A stretch of 64,000 nt of DNA from Verpa conica (GCA_033030425.1 JAUFSD010000001.1:248001-312000), one strand, 5' to 3'. Numbered from the stretch's first letter, positions 45,508 through 57,260 are shown. Translations and numbers: made by a program. Notes: generated by a model not told the origin, from the letters alone.

Positions 45508-47526
45508 ATGTCTGGCCGTGCAGTCCGAAAAGCCCTCCGCCAGCGTGAGCTCGCAGCACTCTCCCAGAAGCCTGAAGACACAAGTACAGACCACGGGGGC
45601 GAAGAATCAGAGGATGACACACCGCCGCCCCCACAGAAGCAAAGTTTATTTGCACTACTCGGCGGAGAAGACGAGGGTGATGAAACAGAAGATGAAGACG
45701 GAGAAGAAGCGGAAGCGGAAGTGGCGAAGAAGCCAGTAGTACAGAAACAGGAATCAGCAAGTACATCCTCAAAGAAAAAGAAGAAAAAGAAGAAAGGAAA
45801 ATCAAAACCTGTGCCACTAGTACAGGAAGAAGGCGAGGACGAAATCGACGCTGCACTTCGTGTATTAAATCTTCAGCAACAAAACCCCTCCTCAACATTA
45901 GATGCACACACTGAGAAAGCTAAACGGTTATCAGAAGTCCTGCGGGTAGATCCGCGGAATTTTGACGCTGCAAATGAGATGCGGCGGTTATTCGGGCGTG
46001 TAGTATTAGACGGGTCAGATGATACTGGAGCAGCGGGAGGCCGTAAGAGAGTAGCGGCTACAGGAAGGGGGTTGACCGGGAGAAGAAATGCATTTGTGCA
46101 GGCGAAGGATGAATGGCTAGTTTCAGGGAGTGGAGGACTAGGGATGGAAACGGTAACTACAAGTGAGGAAAATGTTACAGAGTTCAGATTTGTGCACGCA
46201 AAATCATATCAGGATGTTCAAAGACAGTTCATGATGTGTGTTGCATCAATGGGTATGTCATTTTCAAAGGGACCCCCAAGTGTTATTCTAATCGAAAGCC
46301 AATACTTAGATCCGAACCGGTTAATACAGCTAATGCAACACAATCACTACCACGTTTCAACATTGCTCCAAGCTTCCGAGATCTTTGCTCAGCAACGTGA
46401 TCACACGATTTCAGGCGATCTCCTCGAACGTGCCCTCTTCACCTTTGGCCGTTCTCTCCACTCTACCTTCCATTCTAAAATGGCTGAGGGTCATGCTCGC
46501 CTTTCTTTCCTCCGCCCTGAAAATCGTGAGTTCTGGCTATGTTGCTGGCGCTACCTCCGGAATCTCCAGATGCGCGGAACATGGCGCACCGCTGAGGAAT
46601 TTGCGCGGTTATTACTCGCCATGGATCCGGAAAGAGACCCGTACCAGATGAGCTTATGTATCGACTTTATTGCCCTAAAAGCAAGACAACCTGAGCATCT
46701 CCTTGCACTCATCGAGCATCCCGCATTCAGAGAGCGATATGCTAGTCTGCCGAACATGGCCTACTCTATTGCCCTGGCGTATAAGCAACTTGACCAAGAC
46801 ACTGCAGCGAGGGAGTATCTTGCGAAGGCAATGACTAAATTCCCATGGGTTGTCTCTCGGCTATATGCGGAACTAAACATTGATATCGATCTCCCCCCAG
46901 CACTCTGGGGAGCTCTACCACCTGAAGGAGATAAGCTACAGCCTGTACTGGCTGAACTATATGCCTCCCGTTCAAAGGATCTATGGAAGGAGCCAGAAGC
47001 TACAAGACTACTAATAGACGTAGCAAGCACAATTTATAACCTCCCGAAGAAATCACTTCTTAAGCCACCGTCAGAGAAGGAGACTGCAGGACAGGAGATA
47101 ATCGAAGGTGTGTCGTTAGACGTCGCACGTCATATCCTCGTTACCGACATTCCCGGAGTCACCGCACTTCTACCTAGAGCATTTACGCGGCGTGAGAGCC
47201 CAGGATACGATCCATTACCACCAATTGAGGATATTAGAAGCTATTCAATTGATATTCCAGATACTGCGCCAGGTGCGATAGAGGGTACGGGTGGGGAGGA
47301 GTCCGGAGCTAGGGCAAGTTTGTTTAGGGAGTTTTTGATGAGTTTATTTCCACATATGGACCGTGCAGGGGGGCAAGAGCCGACAGAAGAAGATATTAGG
47401 AGGGCACTGAGAGAGAATGGGATTGATGTTGAGCCTAGAGATTTAGGGTTTGGGGGTGAAGAAGAAGATGATGATGATGAAGAGGAGGGGGGCGGTGGTT
47501 TGTTGGGTGGTAGAATGAGATTATAG
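45508..47526 (+). CDS. RQC1: Ribosome quality control complex subunit Rqc1 / TCF25 family (672 aa)
   Basis: Single exon. ATG 45508 (CAAAATGTC context) is chosen because the protein then begins with the family-like MSGRAVRKALRQREL; the frame upstream is non-homologous. A Glu/Asp-rich stretch and a poly-Lys KKKKKKKKGKSK segment precede the TCF25 domain (about residues 225-600). That domain includes HAKSYQDVQRQFMMCVASMG, YLDPNRLIQLMQHNHYHVSTLLQASEI and FGRSLHSTFHSKM. The acidic C-terminus has EEEDDDDEEE. Rqc1 works with the E3 ligase Ltn1 and Rqc2 on stalled 60S subunits to promote ubiquitination and extraction of nascent chains. The protein looks complete. Its divergent partner was the NLR gene before the transposon nest arrived. 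Confidence 0.92.
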   Translation: MSGRAVRKALRQRELAALSQKPEDTSTDHGGEESEDDTPPPPQKQSLFALLGGEDEGDETEDEDGEEAEAEVAKKPVVQKQESASTSSKKKKKKKKGKSKPVPLVQEEGEDEIDAALRVLNLQQQNPSSTLDAHTEKAKRLSEVLRVDPRNFDAANEMRRLFGRVVLDGSDDTGAAGGRKRVAATGRGLTGRRNAFVQAKDEWLVSGSGGLGMETVTTSEENVTEFRFVHAKSYQDVQRQFMMCVASMGMSFSKGPPSVILIESQYLDPNRLIQLMQHNHYHVSTLLQASEIFAQQRDHTISGDLLERALFTFGRSLHSTFHSKMAEGHARLSFLRPENREFWLCCWRYLRNLQMRGTWRTAEEFARLLLAMDPERDPYQMSLCIDFIALKARQPEHLLALIEHPAFRERYASLPNMAYSIALAYKQLDQDTAAREYLAKAMTKFPWVVSRLYAELNIDIDLPPALWGALPPEGDKLQPVLAELYASRSKDLWKEPEATRLLIDVASTIYNLPKKSLLKPPSEKETAGQEIIEGVSLDVARHILVTDIPGVTALLPRAFTRRESPGYDPLPPIEDIRSYSIDIPDTAPGAIEGTGGEESGARASLFREFLMSLFPHMDRAGGQEPTEEDIRRALRENGIDVEPRDLGFGGEEEDDDDEEEGGGGLLGGRMRL

Positions 47527-50392
47527 TCAGGGTATTGTATGATAATTATAGATATTTGTGTGGTTTTTTGTGCCTCTAATAGCTGCTGCTGTATTATGGG
47601 TATCAAATAGGCATAGTGCCGGTACAAGCAGGTTTTGGGTCTACTATAATGTAGGAGGCTTCGCCTCTAGGAGCATATACATATAGAGAACAGGAGTACT
47701 CGCTGAAGTGAGTCCTCCTAAGCTTAGAGTCTACTCTCGTCCTCTCTATTTTACCACAGCTACTGTTGTAGATGCTTCCTAATATGGGGATCATAAATGA
47801 GTCGCGTGTTTCTTTATTCGCTATGTTTGAGGATCCAGGCAAGGCACCCCATATAAGAGTTTAGGGTTTCCTTTGTTGAAGAATATATCGATATATATCT
47901 CTATCTCCTTTAGACAATCAATTCAGCACCTTTTACCACAGCTACTCATCGTACTGTCCGAGTGATACTGTATGACCGAAACCTTACTTGTTACGCTAAA
48001 CTCTTACATACATCTACAAATTATAGCTATGCTTTTATATAAGGAATTTATGTACCTGGACGACAAATATACTCTCTAGCGAGTATGTATATACATCGAT
48101 TAGATAATAAATAGTATACATATTTCAAGATGTTATGCATCTGCTTTCTACTTGATCGTGTCTACGGTCAAATATTTCCTAGCTAACAGCCGACTCAACA
48201 GAGAGCAGAGGAATAATTATATGAAAGTTTAGTGGAATTGGAATCTCTATGATTATTTTTATTCCGTATTCGCTAGTACTCCCTAGCGGCTCTAAATACA
48301 TCGGGTTTCAAGTATTAAAATATTTTAAAGATATGAAATCTATACCGATACACGCGGAGATTATTAATATATACTAGTGAATCATTCGAGCTTTCAGATA
48401 TATCGAAAAATTACCTCGCTTGATCCAGCTCATCCCATGAGGTCGGACTTACCAAACGATAAGAAGTGAATTAGGGGTATTGGTTTCTTATATGTGCTTT
48501 CCTTAAAACTAACAGCAGGATTTCTTGCCCAAGTATAGTACTAAGTGCCCGCTATAGTATTAAACACAAAAAATGTAGAAAAGAGAAGTAGAATTACCAT
48601 AAGGGTAGATAGGTGATCCTACATCCCCTATATATATGTACAGCCGTGTATAACAAACTCCCGAGACCCCTAGCTCAACACACCTAAATTACCTAAAGAT
48701 CAACAACAAAGCGTTGGAGCATGACAAAGGCAGGATCAAAGTATTTATAGATGCCAAGAGTATATAGATTAATATGGTTTTCTGTTATAGTACTATAACT
48801 AGGGTGGTTTTTTGTGTTACGAGGGCTCTGGGAACTTGTTAGACACGGCTGTACCCTAATAGATCAAGTATCTTATACCAGTGACCCGAAACCTACTTGT
48901 ACCTGTATTTAAGGGCCTAGTTTAGTAGCTTAGTCATCAGTGATGTATAAGTAGCTTAGCGAGCGAGGAGACTCCCTAATCCAATCATCATCATACATAT
49001 ACCTATAATCACTCCTACACTGTACTACGCCTATTCGATAACACATATTACAAAAAGGAAATTTGAAAGCCTCTTTCCTTTATATTTGGTTGCTAGATAG
49101 TTCTATATATGTATCTCCTCTATTTACTTGCTTACACAAGCCTTGATCCTTATTCCTATATATATAGCTTCAATTTACTTATATATTACTTTTTTAGATC
49201 CCAAGAAGCATATCCTGTTTTATCTCTAAGATACTCCGGGATTCTATAAGGGGTATGATTTCCTTCTATAGATTTAATTAGTAAAATCTAGGAATTACCT
49301 GTGTATAAAAACTCGCATTTTCAACTTAGAATTGCGGCTAGATTCCAGTGTGGTAGATGGGTAGCTAGGGCACAGTTCTCTGGCCTCGTGCTCGCACAAA
49401 TACAGTTAGCAGGTATGCTGATGTACGTACAGATCGTTGATTCAAGGAACTGCGGCAAGAGACACATGGCTGAAGTAGTCTATGCAGGCTTTATTGTTTG
49501 ATAGGTTCGTATTTGTTTTAACTGAGATATGGCTCAGACTTCAGACCTCAGACGCATTTGTCGTTAAGTATGCAAGCCACATGCACAGGCTTGCTTATTT
49601 GTTGTTGACAAAAAGAAAGCCTATACAACGGGCCGCGGAGAAAAAATGATGCGCGCCCACCCGCCCGTCCGATACGGTGGCCATTGCGGCGGACGGCGGC
49701 CGGTCCGTTATAGTCATATGGACCCTGATGAGCCTCATAACCAATGGAACAAGCTAACAGACCGTACTACCATCTAGGGAAAGAACCAGAAAATAGGTAC
49801 GCACAGGCACAGTCGTGGGGTGGTAGAAGCACTTATTTTGACATTAAATAGAGTACTCAGTAATATATATGCCATCTTTGGTAATTCAAGTTTCCTGAAC
49901 ATTTGTAAAGTAGGAATAATTTCTTTTTATTACTGAGACCACCGTATGCACCATGTTTTCTGGCCCTTTCCCCGGGAGACGGGTATTTTTTTTCCCAGTG
50001 TATCCAAATACTCTATCCCTGAACCGGGTGTATTAGAGAGAAAAAGAAAAAAGATTATTGTACTCTAATCGTTCGATCGGAAGCTACCGAAAACGAGGCT
50101 CGTCTAATGCACGAGGTCATTCCCACTCCTCGTTTAGGTTAGTAATCTATGTATCTTCCGCGGGCATAAACCCAATAGGTTAATAACTCTCAAGATACAT
50201 ATTAGGCCAAATAAAAAACATCCTACCCCCTTTCTATGGTTTTTTCCTAAATTCCCCCAAGTAGTACCTAATAGAGCCCTAATACCACCGCCCAAAATTA
50301 CTCCTTAACTCCTAAGAAAGTTGGAGAAAAACAGCCTAGTTACAGTAACCACTAAAGGTATAAGGAAAAAACCAAATAACTTAATAATTCCA
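47527..50392. other. Gene-free AT-rich region
   Basis: RQC1 3' flank followed by about 2.7 kb of AT-rich DNA with many TATATA stretches and no acceptable ORF. A 16-bp direct repeat TTTTACCACAGCTACT occurs near 47750 and 47931. Both sides of it are otherwise unrelated. Confidence 0.55.
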
Positions 50393-50826
50393 TCAATTCG
50401 GTATACGGCCATGTTCATCTATACCATTACCCTGATCGATGTGAATGTTGTGACTGGGGGAGTATATTTGGATATTGATATTTGTAGTATTATTGTATGT
50501 CGTGAGTATATTCGTTTCTATAGTTCCCACGTAATGGTTGCCTGGAGTCGTAGTTCTTGTATCAAGTTGGGCACTACTGTCGGACTCCACATCACCTCTT
50601 GCCTAGAAGTCCATATAGCCCCCTCTTAGTTATATGCATTGACTAGTGATATAACTAATAAGACCAATATATAATCATGGGGACATACAGCAGTCTTTTG
50701 TTTCTTCCAGATCTTCCACCCTTTAAAGAGAGCAAGGACAGCAGCAATAGCAGTGATTGCCCCGAGAACTATCCCAGATATACCTCCTCCATTATCTCCA
50801 GAAGGATGAGGGCTTTGGGGTGACAT
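50393..50826 (-). CDS. Small two-exon membrane-anchored protein, paralogue B (115 aa)
   Basis: Exons 50826-50689 and 50602-50393 with an 86-nt phase-0 intron (GTATGT..TTCTAG). Exon 1: a polar Ser/Pro/Gly start, then a hydrophobic helix (GIVLGAITAIAAVLALF) followed by KGWKIWKKQK. Exon 2: Thr/Asn-rich, with an alternating polar/hydrophobic stretch NTTNINIQIYSPSHNIHI that should form beta strands. Same architecture, intron position and motifs as the gene at 24453-24929. The two differ in most silent and many coding positions, so the duplication is not recent and selection has probably kept the shared motifs. Function unknown. Confidence 0.72.
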
Positions 50827-50959
50827 GAAAGATTGTATTTTGACAATACGCTCGTAGTAGAAGTATTAAAGGGCTTCGATGAACAGAAGCAGGGGCCGAA
50901 GTCCGAGGTCCGGGGATAATGGTGTAGTTACTACTATAGGCGTTCTTCCGTGGTTGATG

Positions 50960-51388
50960 TCAATTGGGAACAAGGAACTTAGGATACCCATTAAGTAGTT
51001 TTTTTGGTTCCCCCTTCCATGGTACTGGCTTGGAAGTTAATAACTTTAAAGCTATAGTAACCTCACATCGTACCGAGATTCTAGACCAAATAAGGTGCAT
51101 CTTTGGTAACATTCCTCGAGGATGCCAGTGATCTGCATGTAGGACGCGAATAACATGCGCCATCAATAGCTTCTCTCCTAGGATACCATTGGTAAGGTCC
51201 AAGAAAGACGCATCGCCAACAACCCTCCTCCGAGGACTACCTACAGTGTCAGGACAAGGCACATAGTTGGTAAATTTCTCCGAGGGTGTTATCTGCAGGG
51301 CCTGATTCGCGGCGGAACTGAAGCAGACGACAGACCATCCCAAATCCCTGTAATCAAGGCTTCCATCGCGGCAAGAGCACCGCAATCC
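50960..51388 (-). CDS. Possible 3' exon of an unidentified gene
   Basis: A 141-codon open frame with no ATG at its 5' end. The boundary AACTTAG just upstream could be a splice acceptor, so this might be a terminal exon whose upstream exons I could not find in 51400-52600. The translation is not low-complexity and contains HADHWHPRGMLPKMHLIW. I recognise no domain. It lies 134 bp upstream of the paralogue B start codon on the same strand. It could equally be a decayed gene fragment or chance. Confidence 0.28.
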   Translation of the reverse strand, partial: GLRCSCRDGSLDYRDLGWSVVCFSSAANQALQITPSEKFTNYVPCPDTVGSPRRRVVGDASFLDLTNGILGEKLLMAHVIRVLHADHWHPRGMLPKMHLIWSRISVRCEVTIALKLLTSKPVPWKGEPKKLLNGYPKFLVPN

Positions 51389-52173
51389 TAAGTTATAACA
51401 TACTCTAGTTTTGGTAAATATTGATCAACTTCGCACAGTCCTCTGACTCTTGTTCAATGATTTCTTTTTACTATTCATAATTAACGGCTTCTCCGGGACT
51501 CCGTAGAATATACGCAAAAGGAAACGCCATGTCCTACTATGTAGCAAATTCTATCCGCAAGATCCGATACCCCTACAATATATAGCCTTGAAAAAATACA
51601 CTCTAATATAACCAAGAATCAACAATTCGCTGACCTTCATTCGGCCGGGGGATAGGTTACCATAACTGCTATGTCTAGGAAACATCGTGGGCCGGCCTAT
51701 GAATTGGGCTGGTATGAAAGACATGGCGTTCTATGTTAACAGACTTTGTAAAATTTTGATACGAGCGTAGTAGAGTTGGCCAAGCGAAGCGGATCGGACA
51801 AAGAGACCTAAGACACGTTTTTATGCCAAATACAAAACAAAAAAACAAAAATCGAGGGGTATCGGTACCTCCGGTACTACGTTAAACCTCGTGGGCCCAT
51901 AATATATGTCTGTGGAAGCGCTTCTTATGTTTCGGCTATCCGTAAACACTATTGGTATAAAAAATGGTGCACTGTTATGTTGGGTCCTCTTTGGGAAGCA
52001 CTCTGTGGCATTCGTTTGATCAACAAGGCTAATATATTCCTGAATATCCTGTTTTTCTTCTTTTCATTATTTCTTTTTCCCTCTCTTAAGGACTATTGCT
52101 AGTCCGTGATAACCTAATCAGCAGTCGATGCTGAGAAGGCTGTAGAAGGAGGCTAAAAGGCGGAGGCAGGAAC

Positions 52174-52203
52174 GGAACTAGGACTGGAACTGGAACTGGA
52201 ACT
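52174..52203 (+). repeat. GGAACT hexanucleotide microsatellite
   Basis: Five hexamer units: GGAACT, an AGGACT variant, then three uninterrupted GGAACT copies. Confidence 0.8.
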
Positions 52204-53377
52204 GAGAGCTAAAGTGGAAGAGAGATGTCTCAGGAAGCCCAAGGTAGAAGTCCAATGCGGAAGAAAGAGGTGGGGGTAAAGATGGGTAAAACCCTGCTTT
52301 AGTAGAAGCTGAGAGCCTTTAAACGCTTTCTGCAACCTCGTTCTTAATTTTCTTAGGGGTGAGTGGGTACTACCATTCACCCCTTCAAGCTAATACTCAT
52401 ATGTTGGAAATTAGGCGCCTTCACAAATCTTATATGCAGGGTCTATCACGTGATTCGTATTTATTCATGTGCGGCACTTCTATTATATCCTCACCTATAG
52501 TTCAACTGCCGCAGAGCAAAGCAAAGGACCACCCACCGTACTATTGACTCCTGTGAAAGGATACTCTACCTCAGGCCTCTCTATCCACAACCATCGACAT
52601 ACAGTACCTATTATCTCCGCCAGCATCTAAAAGAGTAGGGGTTACAGTGCTCTCTCCGGCGACTATCCTAGGAGCATTACTACCACCAGCCTTGTCCTTA
52701 TTCATGTTAACTTGAAAACTCCAGGCATCATCACTTCCTCATGCACTATACCGATAATAAGGACTACATAGCAGCCTTCACCTCTAATCAGCCTTATCGA
52801 CAAACCTCTCTGGCACCATTCCCCAGCTCTATTAGAGGAATAGCGATAGATGCAGCCGGAGAAGGCTCCGGGATCTCACCGTGTTCATGAATAGGTGGCT
52901 AACCATATCGTGGCCCGCCACGCTTGGGAAATAGTGCCAGATGCACATATGAGGCCGGAAATACTATAAGTTAGTCTTGAGGGAAACTCAGGTTTGTCTT
53001 TTCATAGAAACGAGCAGACATTACTTTACCCGCCCCTATACTTAGGGGTCCGCTAATAACTCGTGTTTGAGACTGCTACAACCGTGGAAACACAGAAAGT
53101 TGTAGCTCTGGAAACATCCATCGCGACGCAGCCCTAACTAAACAACCATGACCTTATTAGCAGATAACAAACAACGAAAAATTTCAGCTACGCGCAAAAA
53201 CTCACTCAGTGTTCAAACCATCCTATACCCGAGCGAAGGAAATTAGGGAAATGACCCGGGATTATGGGAAGTGTTTATGGGGAAATTCAAAAAGATGCAG
53301 AGAAGAGAGCCGTAGAATAAGGGTAGCAGTAATAAGGAAAATTGCTTAGGATTGGGATAGAGGAACTGAATAGTGAA

Positions 53378-53452
53378 GACTAGGAGGACAAGCGCGGAGA
53401 CTAGGAGAATGAGTACGGGGACTGGAGGACAAGCACGGGGACTAGGAAATGG
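53378..53452 (+). repeat. 21-bp minisatellite, ~3.5 copies
   Basis: Units begin GACTAGGAGGACAAGCGCGG, GACTAGGAGAATGAGTACGG and GACTGGAGGACAAGCACGGG, followed by a partial copy. The period of 21 keeps a reading frame, but no supported gene crosses it. Confidence 0.75.
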
Positions 53453-53723
53453 TGGAGTAGGAGAAATTGAAATGTGAAAAGAGAATAATATACTTGCTAT
53501 ATCATAATCATAGCCGAAAGGCTCCATCTATTATGAAGAATCAATCATGGCGTCTGTGGAAGCCCCAAAGAAGACCCAGACCTGCACTTTATAATCTCAC
53601 CTAATTCCTGCTGTTGCGATCATTTCCGAGAGTTGAAAGCTTCATTTCATCAGATTGTTTAATATATCGCCGCGGTTACAGCCTCAATTACCCGTTATTA
53701 ATAGGCGCCGGTCGGGGTACATA

Positions 53724-53907
53724 CAGTCACACATCGCTATAAGAAACCTCGTTATAAGAAAAAATTTGCTATAAGTAACTTTTTCCAGGTCAATCCGGAT
53801 TTTTCCACTCCAATTTCACCCTTGCTATAAGGGATATCTTTGGGAAACTTACTATAAGAAACGAAATCCGCTGAATACTTGGCGTTTCTTATAGCGTGGT
53901 GTAACTG
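53724..53907. mobile_element. 184-bp pogo/Fot1-like MITE
   Basis: Starts CAGTCACACATCGCTATAAG and ends with the near-reverse complement (inverted arms of about 25 bp with three mismatches), flanked by TA (53722-53723, 53908-53909). The CAGT terminus and TA duplication fit the pogo/Fot1 group. The interior carries further short GCTATAAG or CTATAAG motifs in direct orientation, which may act as subterminal transposase-binding repeats. Non-coding. Confidence 0.85.
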
Positions 53908-53909
53908 TA

Positions 53910-54933
53910 TACAAGTCAACAACACCGTTTTTTTTTGGACCTAAATGTGACTGAGAAGGTATTCATATTATATACAGTTGCTGTGCAGGAGTTTCGTAGT
54001 AGAACAGGTCTCAGGTGACGCAAAGCGATTCATAACGGTTATGCTTACCCACGCAGGTCTGAAAACTTATCAAAAAAAAAACCCCCAAAACAATATATAA
54101 TTACCAGTTAAAAGCTATATTTGTTTCTCTAAAATATAATCTGCCTGGACCCCTTTCCAAGTTGTAGTATTTGGTTTGTGTCCATTTCCTAGCAAATTTC
54201 TCTAACTAGGTTCAATATTGCCGGGTCCCCCTGCTGAGACATTTCGTCACCTTAGACCTGTCTCATAACGAAAGTTTATGGTAGTCAGTTTTTTCTTAAA
54301 GTTTCCTTTTAATTTTACGTCCTTTATATCTTTTTGGGGTTGTTGATAGCAGAGTAGAGCAAAGAAAGTCACGGTTGTTCTAGGGTGACCCTTGACAGAA
54401 GCGAATGGTATTACGACTGCCCTACCACCCTGTACGGACGCCTAGGCGCCCAGGCGATAGGATCATCATAATCATAAGGCCACATACACTTAATAGTTTA
54501 AAAGCGTAATTAATGTTTGTAATCGAGTGATAATTCATGATTTACTAGCACAATAAGATACCCATAATAAAAATCAGTGATTCACTAAAGTAGGAGTAAA
54601 TCTATATGTTACATATAAGAAAATATTCGAGTGAGATTGTGTGAGTGAACACCCAAAGAAATCAAAATAAGCCCATAATAAACACACCAGAACCCATCTA
54701 TAGGATAACCATGAATAGCCATAACTACAGGGATCGTACTATTTTAGTCGATTGGTTATTAAAAACTTACGCTGAGTAGGTAAGGTGAGTTCGTGTTTTG
54801 TATTCCTCTCACCAGCTCTCCACAGCAAGTAGTGAGGGTTGCATACTTATATTGATTGCTAACCCAAGGAATAATTACCGTTCTCGGCGTGCCATTCTAA
54901 TTTCCCTCCCTTTATCCTCTAATTTACCCCACC
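53910..54933. other. Gene-free region, includes ALG11 3' flank
   Basis: AT-rich sequence without a supported ORF; the last ~100 bp are probably the ALG11 3' UTR. GACGCCTAGGCGCC (about 54436) is a short GC-rich imperfect palindrome. Confidence 0.5.
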
Positions 54934-56544
54934 TTACCTCTTCCCACGCATGTCCAACAACACCTCCAACCCTACTAACCACCTCTCCGCAAAAACCTCC
55001 TCCGTAAACCTTCCGGCGCTTGCTCGCGCCCTCGCCCTCATTTCTATAACCTCTCTCGCCGGCAAGTCAAGGGCCTTCCTATAACCCTCCGCGAACTCCT
55101 CAGCCGTCTCGGCATGGTATCCAGTAGCCCCACCATCCACATCAACAACAATATCCAACTTCGGACCACCGCTGTCATGTACAACACTAATCAACCCTGC
55201 CGCTTGGTACTCTACTACACCAATTCCAAAATGCTCATTCCACATTGCGTTAACACCAATCCAAGCTCTACCCAACCAGTCGAGGATTTCAGGCCATGAG
55301 GCATCACAAACAAAGATGACGCGATCTTTGATTCCCTTCTCATGTGCAAGTAGACGGAGGTCATAGACACGTGTTGCATCCTCGCTATGTCGCACTGATC
55401 CTATGAGCACCAACTTTGTATCCTTATCATCTGGGCGCGAATCACAGAACCTAGCGAAAGATTTAATAATGAGATCGTGCTTCTTCTCAGGTCTGAACTG
55501 GGCGATACAGAGTATAACCTTCTCCCTGATCATTCCGGGGCCATTTTTGGATAATGGGATAGCTTCAGTGAGGGCTTCGACCGCCACAGGCGGGAATACA
55601 ACGGTTATGGCATCTGCACGGTTTTTCCAGAGGGAACGTAGGTGCCCAGCGGTCCAAGAGGAGTTGCACATGATATAGTCTATACCTCCCCCACATTGCG
55701 AGTATAGTGCTGCAAACAGCTTCCAGTATGCGCGCTTGGCGTTTGTGCGGAGGGTGGTGGTGCTACCAGAGGGGAGGGAGCCGAGCATGTCGGTTGAGAT
55801 GGTAGGGTAATGTACATATGCGCCTGTTGGAATCCCAAATAGTAATTTTGCGAAGGGGAGAGTGAAGCCATAGCCCATGGTGTCGATAAATATGTCAGGG
55901 ACAAGGAGTGTGAATGCATCCCAGGCGAGGATAAGGGAGCCGAGGGACTGGCCGATGAGTGTGAAGTTGGGCCATGTTGAAGCGGCAATCCAGTGGCGGG
56001 TTGTAAGGTAGAGAAAGAGGACCCGGCTTGGGTCTAGGTGGATATCGAAACGGTTCTATATGAGGATGTTATTATACGGTTACCTAGAGGGGCAGGGGCC
56101 CAAGGGGTACGAACCTCAACTCGTGAGAGAATGGTAGCTTTGTCGGCGTCTTGATCGCCAGTATAAACGACACACATGACATTTGGGTGCTTCTTCTGTG
56201 TAGCTCTGATTGCCGCCCATAGAACTCTTTCTCCACCTCCTCCGGCATTACTACCCCATCATCAGCTACTTCCAACTATAAACAACCCCCTACCAATCGC
56301 TCCCCTCCTGATCGCCCCCTCTCAAGGGCACATACCAGAACGGATGAAAAAACCCTACGATGACTCCATCCCCAACAGCCTCTTCAGATATTCTCGTTAA
56401 CACAAGCCTCCGTTTTGTCTCGGTGCGCTGTTGTAGGTTGCTCCCAAGGGAACGAAACACGAGTTTAAGAACGACGAAATAGAGTAACGCGGCGGTGGAC
56501 ACAAACACCACTATCACGGTGAAAAGTAGTGTAAGAAATGACAT
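54934..56544 (-). CDS. ALG11: GDP-Man:Man3GlcNAc2-PP-Dol alpha-1,2-mannosyltransferase
   Basis: Three exons: 56544-56336, 56250-56115 and 56055-54934, giving 488 aa; introns of 85 and 59 nt. Alg11 adds the fourth and fifth mannoses to the dolichol-linked N-glycan precursor on the cytosolic face of the ER. The N-terminus is a single hydrophobic anchor ([21 protein letters not shown]). Next comes the GT4 donor/acceptor region [18 protein letters not shown] across the first splice. [26 protein letters not shown] and [14 protein letters not shown] follow. The C-terminal nucleotide-sugar half has AQFRPEKKH and [15 protein letters not shown] with the EX7E glutamates. Start: ATG 56544 is the only in-frame ATG after an upstream stop and places the anchor at the N-terminus. 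Intact. Confidence 0.94.
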
Positions 56545-57260
56545 ACTAGCTGTTTGGGAGCGTCGTTCCCCTCGGACCTTTGTTCGTTGTAGTCGGACCC
56601 GTCGTGTGGTGTTGTTGACGTCTTTGTGTCGAGCTTCTTGTGATGATGACACGGATCGCCGGGCGCAACGACACCCGTGCTTCAGCCCGATGTCATCCTA
56701 TGCACGGAATTGAGCTCCCGGGAGAGTGGGAATGCCTATTTATAGCAGCAGAGACGATTTGGGGATGGTTAATTGGGCGCTCACTTGCCTTGTAGAAATA
56801 CTCCCTTTTCTGAACCCTAACCCTAGTCCTAATTCGTTAGAAATTACTTATCTATACCACGGCTTCTCACTCGGTCTACTGCTGTTTAGGATAAGAAGAA
56901 ATCTACCTTTTTACAGTTACAGCATCAAAGCTAACCACGTCTACTTGAGGCTATTCTATGTAGCCAAGCCCATATTACCGTGCGTGGCGGCCATCTCTCG
57001 AGTAAGATTAGATGCGCCCCCAAGGCGTAAAAGGGTGTGGCTCATCTCAGGATTGTTCAAAGGGGTATAAAGACTTTAAGAAGCTGCTATCGGGTTCTAT
57101 TATTCTGTACTTCTATCCGTATACCAACACTTGAGAATACAAAAAAGCAATTATAGACCCAACCTAAAATTAAGGTAAGGGGCCTCTAGTTCCAGTCATT
57201 AACACCCCATCACTCATTAGCCATTAACAGGTTTATTTAGCAAAACATCCTCTAGTCACA
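56545..57260. promoter_or_regulatory. Divergent promoter region of ALG11 and the F-box gene
   Basis: A 716-bp shared upstream region. It contains AACCCTAACCCTAG (56813-56826), two units of the TTAGGG-type telomere repeat (telobox-like), roughly 270 bp from the ALG11 ATG. In fungi such boxes can bind Myb-type factors (Tbf1/Teb1); binding here is a hypothesis. No other motif stands out. Confidence 0.45.

Larger units (their letters stand above)
51389..53723. other. Gene-free region with short tandem repeats
   Basis: Contains a GGAACT hexamer run (52174-52203), a purine-rich block around it and a 21-bp minisatellite (53378-53452). Minus-strand frames over these blocks (52153-52380, 53243-53527) are composition artefacts. 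Confidence 0.55.

Noticed and set aside
53243..53527. 94-codon hydrophobic minus-strand frame
   Set aside because: Spans the 21-bp minisatellite and a purine-rich block; no homologous pattern.
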